Assembly: GCA_965198185.1 (NCBI GenBank)
Contig: CBDAOU010000001.1
Coordinates: 620,001-684,000 of the forward strand
Length of the DNA stretch: 64,000 bases
DNA from: JAJECS01 sp965198185
GTDB taxonomy: Bacteria; Chloroflexota; UBA11872
Direction: 5' to 3'
Below, piece by piece: positions 18,485 through 28,880 of this stretch. Within the stretch, counting starts at the first letter, position 1. Each line of letters starts with the position of its first letter. A program made the position numbers and the translations under genes. The notes below the pieces were generated by a model. The model was not told where the DNA came from. It was given only the letters and a program-made list of their open reading frames with translations, and did no database searches.

Positions 18485-19217
18485 TGCTGCCCACCGTGTG
18501 CGGTCATCGCGTCAGGATAGCCGGGCATGGCCGCCGCGACGCGGGCCTGCGCCGCGCGCAAGTCGGCGGGCCGCGTGATCTTGACGTTGCCGGCGTCGGA
18601 CTCGAACACGTGCACGGGCACGCCCTCGTGCTCCAGCAGCGCCACGTCGTCGGTGAACGCCGCCAGGCGGTCGCGGTTGCGCCGGTGGGCCCGGAGCAGG
18701 GCGTCCAGGCGACCGATTTGGGGGGTCTGGGCCAGCCACACCTGCTCGCGCGGCAGCGTGCGCCCACGCGGCCCGCGGGCGTCACGAGCTTGACGGTGTC
18801 GACGGACGGGACGGCGGCCACGGCGGCGCCGTGCGCCCGGGCCGCCTGGACGCCGCGCGCGATGATGTCCGGGGTCACGAAGGGGCGCGCGCCGTCGTGG
18901 ATGACGGCGAACGCCGCGCCGCCGACGACGAGCGTCTCGAGTCCATGGAGGACCGACTCGGCGCGCGACGCGCCGCCCAGCACCACGCGCGTCACCTTGG
19001 TCAGGCGCGCGGCGCGAATGACGTCGGCGATCTGGTCGCGGTTGGCCGCGCTTGCCGTCACCACCACCTGGCGAATCTCAGGCGTTTGCTCGAAGGCGCG
19101 CAGGCTCCAGACGATCAGCGGCGCGTCAGCCAGCGGCGCCAGCAGCTTGTCCTCTCCGCCCATGCGGGTCGCGCCGCCAGCGGCGAGCACCACGGCGTCC
19201 ACGGGGCCCGCGGTCAT
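18481..19217 (-). CDS. ispD: 2-C-methyl-D-erythritol 4-phosphate cytidylyltransferase, frameshifted
   Basis: The N-terminal 150 residues carry VVLAAGGATRMGGEDK (CTP binding), HDGARPFV and VDTVK, typical of IspD. Near 18755-18765 the frame is lost. The rest (VWLAQTPQIGRLDAL, FTDDVALLE, VKITRPADL) sits one frame over and ends at 18481. Restoring a single C in GTGGGC-GC-ACG gives the expected VGRTLPREQVWLAQTPQ. Joined length is about 245 residues, normal for IspD. The gene is start/stop coupled with radA and fpr. Since no other ispD copy is seen and the pathway is essential, an assembly deletion is more likely than true loss. Confidence 0.85.
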
Positions 19218-20548
19218 GGCAGCGCGAGGGCCAGGGCTTCGGCCAGATTTGCCGCCCCGAGGCCCTCGGTCGCGCCGTTGCGTTCGCCGGCGGCCGGCAC
19301 CAGGCAGCGGGTGAAGCCGAGACGCTCGGCCTCGCGCACGCGCACCGCGGCGGAGGGCACCGAGCGCAACTCGCCGGACAGCCCCAGCTCCCCGATCGCC
19401 GCGACCTGCGGCCCGGGCGCCTGGTCGCGCGCGCTGGACGCGATCGCCACGGCCACCGCCAAGTCGACCGCGGGCTCGCGCAGCCGCAAGCCGCCGACCA
19501 CGTTCACGTAGACATCGTGATTGCCAAGCTGGACCCCGGCGCGGCGGCCCAGCACCGCCAGCAGCATGTGCAGCCGGTTGAGGTCGAATCCCGTGGCGAG
19601 GCGCTTCGGCAGGGCATAGGCCGTCGGCGCCGTCAGCGCCTGAATCTCGACGACCAGCGGTCGCGTGCCCTCCAGCGGCACCGCAACCGCCGAGCCCGGC
19701 GCGCGGGCGTCCCGTTCGGCGAGGAACAGCGCGGAGGGATTGGGCACCTCGTGCAGTCCGTCGCCGCGCATCTCGAACACGGCCACCTCGAAGGTCGGGC
19801 CAAAGCGGTTCTTCACCGACCGCAGCAGCCGCTGGGCGTGAAAGTCGTCGCCTTCCAGATACAGCACCGTGTCCACGATGTGCTCGAGGGTGCGCGGCCC
19901 GGCCACCGTGCCTTCCTTGGTGACGTGGCCCACCAGCATCACGGGCGTCTGGGAGGCCTTGGCGAACTGCATGATCTGGAGCGTGGCCTCGCGCACCTGG
20001 CTGATGCTGCCGGGCGCCGCCGCCAAGCCCTCGACGCGCACGGTTTGAATTGAGTCGACGACCACGAGGCCGGCGCGCAGTCGCTCGGCTTCGGCCAGCG
20101 CGCCGCCGACCTCGGTATCCGGATAGATGTGAATGGCGCTGGACTCGAGGCCCATGCGCCGGGCGCGCATGCGGACCTGCTGGGGCGACTCTTCCGCCGC
20201 GGCGTAGAGCACCGGGCGCCGGTCGGTCCCCAGGGCGGCGGCCGCGCGCAGCACGAGGGTGGACTTGCCGATGCCAGGATCGCCGCCGATGAGGATTAGC
20301 GCGCCGCCGACCAGGCCGCCGCCCAGCACGCGATCAAACTCGCTCATGCCGGTCGAGCGCCGCACGGCGGCATCGTCCTCGACGGCACCCAGCGGTACGG
20401 CGGCAACGGAAGCGGAAGACGACGCCGCGCGCGGCGGGCGGTGCTCGATGATGCTATTCCAGGCGCCGCAGGCGCCGCATTGGCCGCTCCACTGCTGGTG
20501 GCGCGCGCCGCAGTCCTCGCAGATGTAGCTGCTGCGCGCCTTAGCCAT
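19214..20548 (-). CDS. radA: DNA repair protein RadA
   Basis: A 444-residue RadA/Sms ATPase that promotes branch migration in recombination. A zinc finger CEDCG...CGACG (10-27) leads. It is followed by a RecA-like core with Walker A GGDPGIGKST, the RadA signature KNRFG at about 250, and a Lon-protease-like C-terminal domain (DVYVNVVGGLRLREPAVDLA). ATG start; 63 bp after clpC. The radA-ispD-ispF-cysS-rlmB order is shared with many Gram-positive and Chloroflexota genomes. Confidence 0.95.
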   Translation of the reverse strand: MAKARSSYICEDCGARHQQWSGQCGACGAWNSIIEHRPPRAASSSASVAAVPLGAVEDDAAVRRSTGMSEFDRVLGGGLVGGALILIGGDPGIGKSTLVLRAAAALGTDRRPVLYAAAEESPQQVRMRARRMGLESSAIHIYPDTEVGGALAEAERLRAGLVVVDSIQTVRVEGLAAAPGSISQVREATLQIMQFAKASQTPVMLVGHVTKEGTVAGPRTLEHIVDTVLYLEGDDFHAQRLLRSVKNRFGPTFEVAVFEMRGDGLHEVPNPSALFLAERDARAPGSAVAVPLEGTRPLVVEIQALTAPTAYALPKRLATGFDLNRLHMLLAVLGRRAGVQLGNHDVYVNVVGGLRLREPAVDLAVAVAIASSARDQAPGPQVAAIGELGLSGELRSVPSAAVRVREAERLGFTRCLVPAAGERNGATEGLGAANLAEALALALP

Positions 20549-20611
20549 TTGGGCTAGCGCGAAACGCGCTGGGAAGGGTTGGCGCGCCGACGGCGCGGCG
20601 CGCGGGCCCGG

Positions 20612-23060
<2,449 letters not shown>

Positions 23061-23071
<11 letters not shown>

Positions 23072-23668
23072 CTGACATCCCCTGCAGCGGCCCCGGTGTC
23101 AGCCGTGGGCGGTGTCCTTGGCCTCAATTGTCGCACGATAGTCGGCCTCTGGCCCTCGCCGCGGCCGAGTTGGATCGAGCTCTGGCTCATCAACTGCGCG
23201 ACCTGCGCCCGCACCTCTTCCAGGTTCACACCCAGACTCTCGAGCACCCCGGGGCCGGTTCCCCCGCCCTCGCGCAGGAGCCCCAGCAGCAGGTGCTCGG
23301 TGCCGATGTAGTTGTGGCCCAGCCGCCGCGCTTCCTCGATGGAGAACTCGATGACCCGCTTCACGCGGGGCGTCAGCCTGAAATTGCCCACCATCCTGGC
23401 CTCGCCGCGGCCGATGACAAACTCCACCGCGTTTCGAACCGTGCGCAACTCAACCCCCTGGTTGGTGAGCACCTGCGCGGCGATGCCCTCGCCCTCGCGC
23501 ACCAGCCCCAGCAGCAAGTGCTCGGTGCCGATGTAATCGTGGTTGAACCGCGTAGCCTCGTCTTGGGCGAAGACCAAGACCTGCTTGGCGCGCTCGGTGA
23601 GTTTATTCAGGCGGTCGTTCACCTGACATCCCCTGCAGCGGCCCCGGTGTCAGCCGTGGGCGGTGTCC
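23061..23668. repeat. tandem duplication of the clpC 5' region
   Basis: The 57 bases at 23061-23117 and 23612-23668 are the same, spanning the clpC translation start and upstream leader. Sequence between them (the Clp-N coding region) matches the first ~440 bp of clpC at high identity. The repeat unit is 551 bp and head-to-tail. It creates a second start of clpC that now runs into the duplicated leader and stops there. Confidence 0.85.
23068..23622 (-). CDS. stand-alone ClpC N-domain protein (duplication product)
   Basis: 184 residues that match the first ~150 of ClpC (two Clp-N repeats, NDYIGTEHLLLGLVREGEG and NYIGTEHLLLGLLREGGG). A different tail ends ADTGAAAGDVR, translated from the duplicated leader. 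It has no AAA module. The GTG start has the same leader as clpC, and the stop overlaps the clpC start, so the two are translationally coupled. Divergence is concentrated in replacements such as FIIGRGERMVVGDIS to FVIGRGEARMVGNFR, so it is not brand new. It could bind ClpC adaptors or substrates and act as a decoy, but no function is shown. Confidence 0.75.
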
Positions 23669-24840
23669 AAGCTCCCCATTGTCGCACTCTCGCCGGCGTC
23701 GGTTGGTAACGGCGACAACCGAATCCGCCGCCGGCCGGCGTCGATGCTCAGGATTTGGAACTTGCCGAAGTCCCCCTCGCGCATCGAGTCCAGCGCCGCG
23801 TCCCCCAGATCGGAGGCGTGGGCCAGTCCTTCGATGCCGTCCGTGAGCCGCACGAAGGCTCCAAACGGCGCCAGCTTGGTCACCTCGCCCTCGACGATTT
23901 CGTTCACGCCGTACTTGGACTCCAGCGACTGCCAGGGGTCCTTGGTCGCGCGGCGCAGGCTGAGGGCGATCTTCTTGTCCTCGCGGTCCAGCGAGAGCAC
24001 GTAGACCTCGATCTCCTGGCCCGGCTTCAGAATCTCCTCCGGGCTTTCGACCCGGCTCCACGAGAGCTCCGAGATGTGGGCCAAGCCGTCGGCGCCGCCC
24101 AGGTCGACGAAGGCGCCAAAACTGCAAATGTTGCTCACGATGCCCTGCCGCACCTGGCCGACCTGGAGCTCGTCCAGCAGCACCTCGCGGCGGCGCGAGC
24201 GGACCTCGCGCTCAGCCACGCGCTCGGAGAGGATCAGGCGATTGCGGCGACGGTCGAGCTCAATGATCTTGACGTTGATCTTGCGGCCCACCAGTTCCGC
24301 CAGCCGCGCGGCCAGCTCGTCCTCGGTCTCGTCGCTGGCCCCGCGCCGCAGGCTGGTGAGCTGCGACAGCGGCACGAAGCCGCGCGGCCCCACGTCCACC
24401 AGGACGCCGCCCTTGTTGTATTCGAGGATCGTGGCGTCGATGATCGTGCCGTTCTCGAACAGCTCCTCGGTGGCGCGCCACACCTTTTCCTGCTCGGCGC
24501 GGCGGAAGGAGAGCATGGCGCGGCCGTCGCCTTCCGGCTGCACCACGTACACCAGCACGGTCTCGCCAAGCGAATGAACCGGGCGCGGTTCCTCCAGCCG
24601 GGTGTCCCACTGCTCGCGCTCGGGCACGAAGCCTTCGGCCTTGAGCCCGATGTCCACGAGAATCTCGTCGGGCTCGATGCCGACCACCACGCCTTCAAGC
24701 ACGTCGCCGCGGCCGATGCTCGGCAGCTGCGAACTTGCGTCCTCCAGAAGGTCTTCCATGGACTCGAGCACCGGCATCTCATCCGGCGGCATCGTCTCCG
24801 CGACGGCGCCGGCGGCCGGCGCTTCGTCGGTTGTGGTCAA
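23650..24840 (-). CDS. rpsA: 30S ribosomal protein S1 (four S1 domains)
   Basis: About 396 residues with four S1 RNA-binding domains (starting near GDVLEGVVVGIEPDEILVD, NGTIIDATILEYNKGGVLVD, GQVRQGIVSNICSFGAFVD and NEIVEGEVTKLAPFGAFVR). It is a short S1 as in Gram-positive and Chloroflexota genomes. The frame is open to an ATG at 24933, but I prefer the TTG at 24840. It has GAGGTG six bases upstream, and a good -10 (TATACT) lies 50 bp before it, inside the longer frame. It is the first gene of the clpC cluster. Confidence 0.85.
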   Translation of the reverse strand: MTTTDEAPAAGAVAETMPPDEMPVLESMEDLLEDASSQLPSIGRGDVLEGVVVGIEPDEILVDIGLKAEGFVPEREQWDTRLEEPRPVHSLGETVLVYVVQPEGDGRAMLSFRRAEQEKVWRATEELFENGTIIDATILEYNKGGVLVDVGPRGFVPLSQLTSLRRGASDETEDELAARLAELVGRKINVKIIELDRRRNRLILSERVAEREVRSRRREVLLDELQVGQVRQGIVSNICSFGAFVDLGGADGLAHISELSWSRVESPEEILKPGQEIEVYVLSLDREDKKIALSLRRATKDPWQSLESKYGVNEIVEGEVTKLAPFGAFVRLTDGIEGLAHASDLGDAALDSMREGDFGKFQILSIDAGRRRIRLSPLPTDAGESATMGSLDTAHG

Positions 24841-24889
24841 GGGCGCACCTCTACTGGTTCGGTATCGAACAACTTTCGCAGCGGACCCG

Positions 24890-24895
24890 AGTATA
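24890..24895 (-). promoter_or_regulatory. candidate -10 element for the rpsA-clpC run (TATACT)
   Basis: On the minus strand, TATACT lies 50 bases upstream of the preferred TTG start of rpsA, in context TTGCTATACTCGGG. A -35 is unclear. Its place within the upstream-extended frame supports the later start codon. Confidence 0.4.
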
Positions 24896-25012
24896 GCAAC
24901 GCCATCCTGGGTTTCTGGTGAAGTCGCGGCCATTTCACTCGCCGCGCAGTGCCGGTGCGGCGTCGCCCCGAACCGTTGCGCCTGGGTCGGTGCGACCCAG
25001 GCGCCGGCCCGT

Positions 25013-25780
25013 TCAGGGCATCTGGAACCCGCCGTCGTAGCTGATGTTCTGCCCGGTGATGTAGTCGGCTTCCTCCGACAGCAGGAACGCGGTCATGGTG
25101 GCCACGTCCTCGGGCTGCTCGGCGCGGCCCAGCGGGACCAGCTTGATCATCTCGGCGAACACCTCGCCCTCCTGCCGCCCCTGGCGCGCGCCTTTTTCGC
25201 GGTCGATCTTGGCCCACATGTCGGTATCCACGAGCCCGGGGCTGACGGCGTTGACGCGCACCTGATGTGGGCTCAACTCCAAGGCCAGGTTGCGCGTCAG
25301 CCCATGAAGCGCGGTCTTGCTGGTGCTGTAGGCGCCCAGCCACTCCGAGGGCCGGCGGGACGATGCGGAGGAAATGATGACGATGCTGCCCCGGTTTCGC
25401 GCCGCCATGACCCGCCCCGCGGCTTGGGTAAAGAAGAACGCGCCATCGAGATTGACCGCCATCAACCGGCGCCAGTCCTCGGGAGCCATCTCCAGCAGCG
25501 GCCGCACCATCAAGATGCCGGCGTTGGCCACCGCGCCGGTCAGCCCGCCCAGGTCCGCATCCACCTCATTCACCCAGGCCGACACGGCGTCGGGGTCGGT
25601 GACGTCCAACGCGTCGCCGCGCGCGCGACCGCCGCCCTGCTCGATCGCGACCGCCACTTCGGCGGCGCTGTCGCCGTTGATGTCGGACACCGCGACGGCC
25701 CAGCCCTCCCTGGCCATGCGCAACGCGATCGCTCGACCGATGCCGCGTCCGGCGCCGGTGATGGCAAGTGCCCCCGCCAT
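25013..25780 (-). CDS. short-chain dehydrogenase/reductase (SDR)
   Basis: A 255-residue classical SDR. It has the cofactor motif ITGAGRGIGRAIA, the NNAG equivalent VANAGIL, the active-site S with YSTSK (Tyr-x-x-x-Lys) and the PG motif VSPGLVDTDM. The closing ITGQNISYDGGFQMP is typical of this family. An acidic residue after the second beta strand (SDINGDS) suggests NAD(H) preference. Substrate cannot be assigned; meso-butanediol or sugar alcohol dehydrogenases are close in pattern. Confidence 0.85.
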   Translation of the reverse strand: MAGALAITGAGRGIGRAIALRMAREGWAVAVSDINGDSAAEVAVAIEQGGGRARGDALDVTDPDAVSAWVNEVDADLGGLTGAVANAGILMVRPLLEMAPEDWRRLMAVNLDGAFFFTQAAGRVMAARNRGSIVIISSASSRRPSEWLGAYSTSKTALHGLTRNLALELSPHQVRVNAVSPGLVDTDMWAKIDREKGARQGRQEGEVFAEMIKLVPLGRAEQPEDVATMTAFLLSEEADYITGQNISYDGGFQMP

Positions 25781-25936
25781 TTGTTCCCCCTGCGTCTTGT
25801 CCGTGGCTCCCGACTCGGCGCCGCCGGCGGCCTGGAACCTCTATATGAACTTCGCCGCGACGATCTCAGTGCGCCATCGTACGCGCCGCGGTGGATCGCC
25901 GCGGCGTGACGCGAAGAGCGGCGCGGTCGGCAGTCC

Positions 25937-26353
25937 CTATGCCGACCCGGTTTCGACAAAGGCCACGCGCGGAAGCAGTTGCTCGTCGAACTCTCCCACC
26001 CGCTCTGGTCCCAGCTCTTCGAGCGCCGCCAAAACCCGGGCCGCCACAACCCTCAGCGCCGTCACGTCGACACCCAGGCACACCGGCTCGAACGGCTCCA
26101 AGCGCGCCAAGCCGTAGCGCAGCAGGTTGCAGGCGCCGCGATGGTTCCCGCGCGAGAGGTGATAGCACCCGACGCCGACCTGCAAGATTCCGCGGTACAG
26201 ATCGCGCACGGGTCCGGTTTCGGCGCGCCAGGCATCTTCCAAGACCTCGTGCTGGGCGTAGAAGGCGCGGTGATTGAAGAGCGCCGCCCCTCGGAGCAGC
26301 GCCTCGTCCGGCGGCCCCTCGCAGCCGCAGGGCACGGAGTCCTTGTCACGCAC
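25937..26353 (-). CDS. DUF309 domain protein
   Basis: A 138-residue protein with the DUF309 signature: FNHRAFYAQHEVLEDAWRAE, then GPVRDLYRGILQVGVGCYHL and GNHRGACNLLRYGLARL. The family is helical and of unknown biochemical function. I chose the GTG at 26353 because AGGGGGAG lies just upstream; the frame extends to an ATG at 26452 without conserved sequence. It is divergent from the tRNA genes. Confidence 0.8.
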   Translation of the reverse strand: MRDKDSVPCGCEGPPDEALLRGAALFNHRAFYAQHEVLEDAWRAETGPVRDLYRGILQVGVGCYHLSRGNHRGACNLLRYGLARLEPFEPVCLGVDVTALRVVAARVLAALEELGPERVGEFDEQLLPRVAFVETGSA

Positions 26354-26497
26354 GCCGCTCCCCCTCACCTCACTCCGGTTTGTCTCAGGCCGGGCGCCAG
26401 ACGGGCATCGGCGCACCGGCGTCAGCGCAGAGCCAGAATAGCCAGACGGCATTGGCGCTCCGAGGCGCAGCGCGGGCTTGCGCCGAGCAGGCCCGGC

Positions 26498-26503
26498 TAT
26501 ACT
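26498..26503 (+). promoter_or_regulatory. -10 element (TATACT) of the tRNA-Ser gene
   Basis: TATACT ends 11 bases before the first tRNA base, matching the spacing for a tRNA promoter. No clear -35 at 17 bp. Confidence 0.5.
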
Positions 26504-26514
26504 TCAGAGAAGCT

Positions 26515-26605
26515 GGAGGGGTGTCCGAGTGGCTTAAGGAGGTGGTCTTGAAAACCACTAGGCGGCTTGCCCGCCTCGTGGGTTCGAATCCCACCCCCTC
26601 CGCCA
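26515..26605 (+). tRNA. tRNA-Ser (anticodon UGA)
   Basis: Class II tRNA with a perfect 7-bp acceptor stem (GGAGGGG/CCCCTCC), discriminator G and encoded CCA at 26603-26605. The anticodon stem-loop is GTGGT-CTTGAAA-ACCAC. A long variable arm (GGCGG/CCGCC) and the T arm GTGGG-TTCGAAT-CCCAC complete it. The anticodon TGA reads UCN codons. Confidence 0.97.
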
Positions 26606-26633
26606 GTCGCCCCGTCCGGCCCGGTCCGATCTT

Positions 26634-26726
26634 GGAGGAGTCGCATAGTTGGTCTAGTGCGGCCGCCTGCTAAGCGGTTACCGGGGGTGTCCCCCTCGGT
26701 CGTGGGTTCGAATCCCACCTCCTCCG
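26634..26726 (+). tRNA. tRNA-Ser (anticodon GCU)
   Basis: Class II tRNA with acceptor GGAGGAG/CTCCTCC, discriminator G and anticodon arm CCGC-CTGCTAA-GCGG. Its long variable arm is GGGGG/CCCCC. The T arm is the same as in the neighbouring tRNA-Ser. CCA is not encoded (CCG follows). It sits 28 bp after the first tRNA-Ser and is probably co-transcribed. Confidence 0.96.
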
Positions 26727-26918
26727 CCGGCAGTCTCGCTGCGGCCTAGCGCGCGTGTTTGCCGCGCGGCGGCACCCTCGGTGGATCTGCGCCGCCCCAC
26801 CGATTTCGACGCGGCTGCTGGCGATCTCCACCGCGCGGTGACGACGCTCTTACCAGCTTGCGGCACCGACGGTTCCCGCATCTCCAGCACTCGCGCAGCC
26901 GACGGTGAGGCTGCCTGC

Positions 26919-26938
26919 GATACTATGCATACTTGTAT
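26919..26938 (+). promoter_or_regulatory. candidate promoter/operator of the RelBE-like pair
   Basis: GATACTATGCATACTTGTAT combines a -10-like TACTAT with an inverted ATAC...GTAT flank around ATGCAT, directly at the start of the antitoxin frame. This fits an autoregulated toxin-antitoxin operon but is only a pattern match. Confidence 0.3.
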
Positions 26939-27190
26939 TCACTGCAGTCGGGGACAGACCTCCTGGCGACCTCGATCCGCCTGGCTCCCGAAACCGAGGA
27001 GCGACTTCGCTTCCTCGCCGCTCAAACCGGGCGCTCCAAGGCCTTCTACCTGCGCGAGCTCATCGAAAACGGCATCGATGAGCTTGAGGACTACTACCTG
27101 GCCGCCAGTGTGCTCGAGCGCGTGCGCAAGGGGCGGGAGCGCCTGCATCCGGCCGCCGACGTGAAGGCCGACCTTGGCCTGGACGGTTGA
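26933..27190 (+). CDS. RelB-like ribbon-helix-helix antitoxin
   Basis: Up to 85 residues with the RHH signature LLATSIRLAPETEERLRFLAA: an N-terminal beta strand then two helices, as in DNA-binding antitoxins. The tail (DYYLAASVLERVRKG) is typical of RelB/DUF6290-type partners of RelE. The frame opens with a TTG at 26933. The domain itself starts about 11 codons later, so the true start is uncertain. It overlaps the toxin start by 17 bp. It should neutralise the toxin and repress the operon. Confidence 0.8.
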   Translation: MYSLQSGTDLLATSIRLAPETEERLRFLAAQTGRSKAFYLRELIENGIDELEDYYLAASVLERVRKGRERLHPAADVKADLGLDG

Positions 27191-27440
27191 GTACACCGAG
27201 ACGTCGCTAGGGCAACTGCGCAAGCTCGACAAACGCATGGCGCGGCGGGTCATCGAGTACATGGACGAGTTGGTCGCGGTCCTCGATGACCCACGGCGAC
27301 GCGGCAAGGCATTGACCGGACCCATGGGCGGCTTGTGGCGTTATCGGATAGGGCGGTGCCGCGTAATCTGCGACCTTCAGGATCAGGTGCTGCGCGTACT
27401 GGTGCTGCGTGTCGCGAGGCGGGACCGGGCCTACCGCTGA
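27174..27440 (+). CDS. RelE/ParE-superfamily toxin
   Basis: An 88-residue RelE-type mRNA interferase: WTVEYTETSLGQLRKLDKRMARRVIEYMD, then GKALTGPMGGLWRYRIGRCRVICDLQ and LRVLVLRVARRDRAYR. The conserved basic residues and the GLWRYRIG-x-CRVI core of the family are present. TTG start inside the antitoxin gene. It is expected to cut mRNA in the ribosome A site when free of its antitoxin. Confidence 0.85.
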   Translation: MAWTVEYTETSLGQLRKLDKRMARRVIEYMDELVAVLDDPRRRGKALTGPMGGLWRYRIGRCRVICDLQDQVLRVLVLRVARRDRAYR

Positions 27441-27474
27441 CTCGCCAGCGCCGCCTCCCACCAGAGCGTGTCGC

Positions 27475-27879
27475 CTAGAGCCAATTCTCGACGGCCAGCC
27501 CCGGAACCCGCTCGAAGTGCCGCACGTTTCCGGTGACCACTGTCAGGCCCCGCGCGAGCGCGATGGCAGCGATGCGCAGATCGGCGTCGCCCAGGGGCGT
27601 GCCGCGCCGCTCCAGCTCGGTCCGCACTTCCCCGTAGCGCCTCGCGGCAGTGGTATCGAACGGAAGGACCGGCAGCTCCGGCAGGAGCCTGGTTTCGATC
27701 TGAGTTAGCAAGTCATCGGCCTGGGGACCCCGCCGCCGTGCTCCATAAAGCAACTCTCCCAGCGTGATGCTGGAGGTGAACTGCGACTCCGCCGGCACGG
27801 CGGCCAGCTTTGTGATCAGGCTCATCGAGGGGGAACGCTTCAGCAGATTGCTCAGGACGTCGGTATCCAGCAGGTACAT
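27475..27879 (-). CDS. VapC-family PIN-domain toxin
   Basis: A 134-residue PIN nuclease: LLDTDVLSNLLKR (first acidic site), SSITLGELLYGARR (second), then GDADLRIAAIALARG (third) and VTGNVRHFERVPGL (fourth). All four acidic positions look intact, so it is probably an active RNase. Its ATG overlaps the last base of the upstream antitoxin gene. Confidence 0.88.
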   Translation of the reverse strand: MYLLDTDVLSNLLKRSPSMSLITKLAAVPAESQFTSSITLGELLYGARRRGPQADDLLTQIETRLLPELPVLPFDTTAARRYGEVRTELERRGTPLGDADLRIAAIALARGLTVVTGNVRHFERVPGLAVENWL

Positions 27880-28169
27880 CAGTCCTCGAGCGCCACCTCT
27901 CGCCCGGTGTCGTGCTCCCGCGCGGCATAGATGTCGTCGACCATCGCCTCGATGTCGCGGTCGTCGATGTTGCCCCAGGCGCCGATCAAGGCCAGAGCGC
28001 CACGCGGCCGCGCCACGGCCGCCCGCTCGCTCGCGATCTGTTCCAGGTCGTCCACGCTCACCAGCGCGGCCATGGGCTTGCCGCGGCGTTCGATCACGAC
28101 GTGTTGTCCCTGGTAGGCAACCGCCGCCATCAGCGACGAAAGCTCGGCTTTTGCCCGCGCCACACTCAC
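27879..28169 (-). CDS. Phd/YefM-type antitoxin of the VapC-like toxin
   Basis: A 96-residue protein with the Phd/YefM fold pattern: SVARAKAELSSLMAAV, then HVVIERRGKPMAALVSVDDL, followed by an acidic, toxin-wrapping tail. GTG start (28169; a second GTG two codons on). Operon with the PIN toxin. Upstream, GTCATCATGGTCATGAC-like repeats at 28217-28235 may be the operator. Confidence 0.85.
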   Translation of the reverse strand: MSVARAKAELSSLMAAVAYQGQHVVIERRGKPMAALVSVDDLEQIASERAAVARPRGALALIGAWGNIDDRDIEAMVDDIYAAREHDTGREVALED

Positions 28170-28491
28170 CGTTCTGGTCAGGCTTCGCCTCCGGTACTTC
28201 GAAATGGCCTGCTCACCGTCATGACCATGATGACATATAGGTCAAAAGTAATGCGCTACGCCTTGTAGCAAGCCGCCAGCTGCCCTGAGCCCTTGTCTTC
28301 GGGCGGCGCATGGAGTCTGTCACGGCAAGAGTCGTCGGATACTGAATGGCGGCACGTCGTACACAGGCGCAGTGCTTGGCGGCGCTTCGGGCTATCTGCC
28401 AGCCCGCTTGGCAGACTTGATCTGGGTATGGAATTCGGTGTCTGCGCCCGCGAGGCCCGGACGCATCAGGCAATGGATTGTCAGTTTGTCG
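28170..28491. other. intergenic region holding an oppF-tail fragment
   Basis: 322 bp without a convincing gene. It contains a possible vapB promoter/operator next to 28170 and, at 28255-28345, a diverged copy of the oppF 3' end listed separately. The rest shows nothing I recognise. Confidence 0.5.
28255..28345 (-). pseudogene. fragment matching the 3' end of the peptide-ABC ATPase gene oppF
   Basis: About 90 bp resemble 29338-29445, including CTACGCCTTGTAGCA, GCCGCCAGCTGCCC, CCCTTGTC and AGTCGTCGG in the same order and orientation. In oppF this encodes the C-terminal RDNDHPPLEDKGEG...ACYKA. The copy is too short and diverged to be functional. The two copies flank the higA/protease segment as direct repeats. 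Confidence 0.6.
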
Positions 28492-28785
28492 TCACGGCGC
28501 CTCGGCGAGAACAGGTTCGACGTGGATGTCGTGCGACCGCTTCATCGCCTGCGCTAAGTCGTAGGCGGCCTGCAGCTGGTACCAGGTGGCCGCGCCGCCG
28601 CCGAAGGCCTTGTCCAGGCGAATCGCCATCTCGGGTGAGATCCCGGAACGACCGTTCACGACGTCCGACAACTGCTTGCGGCTGACGCCGAGCCGCCTTG
28701 CTGTCTCCGTGACGCTCAGGTCGAGCGGCTCCAGACAGTCGAACCGCACCGACAGCCCAGGATGCGGCGGATTCTTCATGGGCAT
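28492..28785 (-). CDS. higA: HigA-family antitoxin (XRE helix-turn-helix)
   Basis: A 97-residue HigA: PPHPGLSVRFDCLEPLDLSVTE at the front, then HTH TARRLGVSRKQLSDVVNGRSG, and SPEMAIRLDKAFGGGAATWY. AAGGAC lies eight bases before the ATG at 28785. The toxin gene that should precede it is reduced to its last codons, so this is an orphan antitoxin. It may still repress its own or other promoters. Confidence 0.88.
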   Translation of the reverse strand: MPMKNPPHPGLSVRFDCLEPLDLSVTETARRLGVSRKQLSDVVNGRSGISPEMAIRLDKAFGGGAATWYQLQAAYDLAQAMKRSHDIHVEPVLAEAP

Positions 28786-28797
28786 GTGTATGTCCTT

Positions 28798-28880
28798 CTA
28801 GTGATAGTCAACGAGATTGACATCGCAGGTGTCCGCCCCGCGAAAGCTGAAGACGAAGCGCCGGGGCGATTGGCCGTTAG
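28798..28880 (-). pseudogene. HigB toxin remnant (last ~27 codons)
   Basis: Reading the minus strand back from the TAG at 28800-28798 gives SNGQSPRRFVFSFRGADTCD then VNLVDYH. This matches the C-terminal strands of HigB (NGNWRITFRF...VDYIDYH type). It ends 12 bp before higA, as in intact higBA operons. Upstream sequence belongs to the protease gene in another frame, so the toxin's N-terminal two-thirds are gone. Confidence 0.75.
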
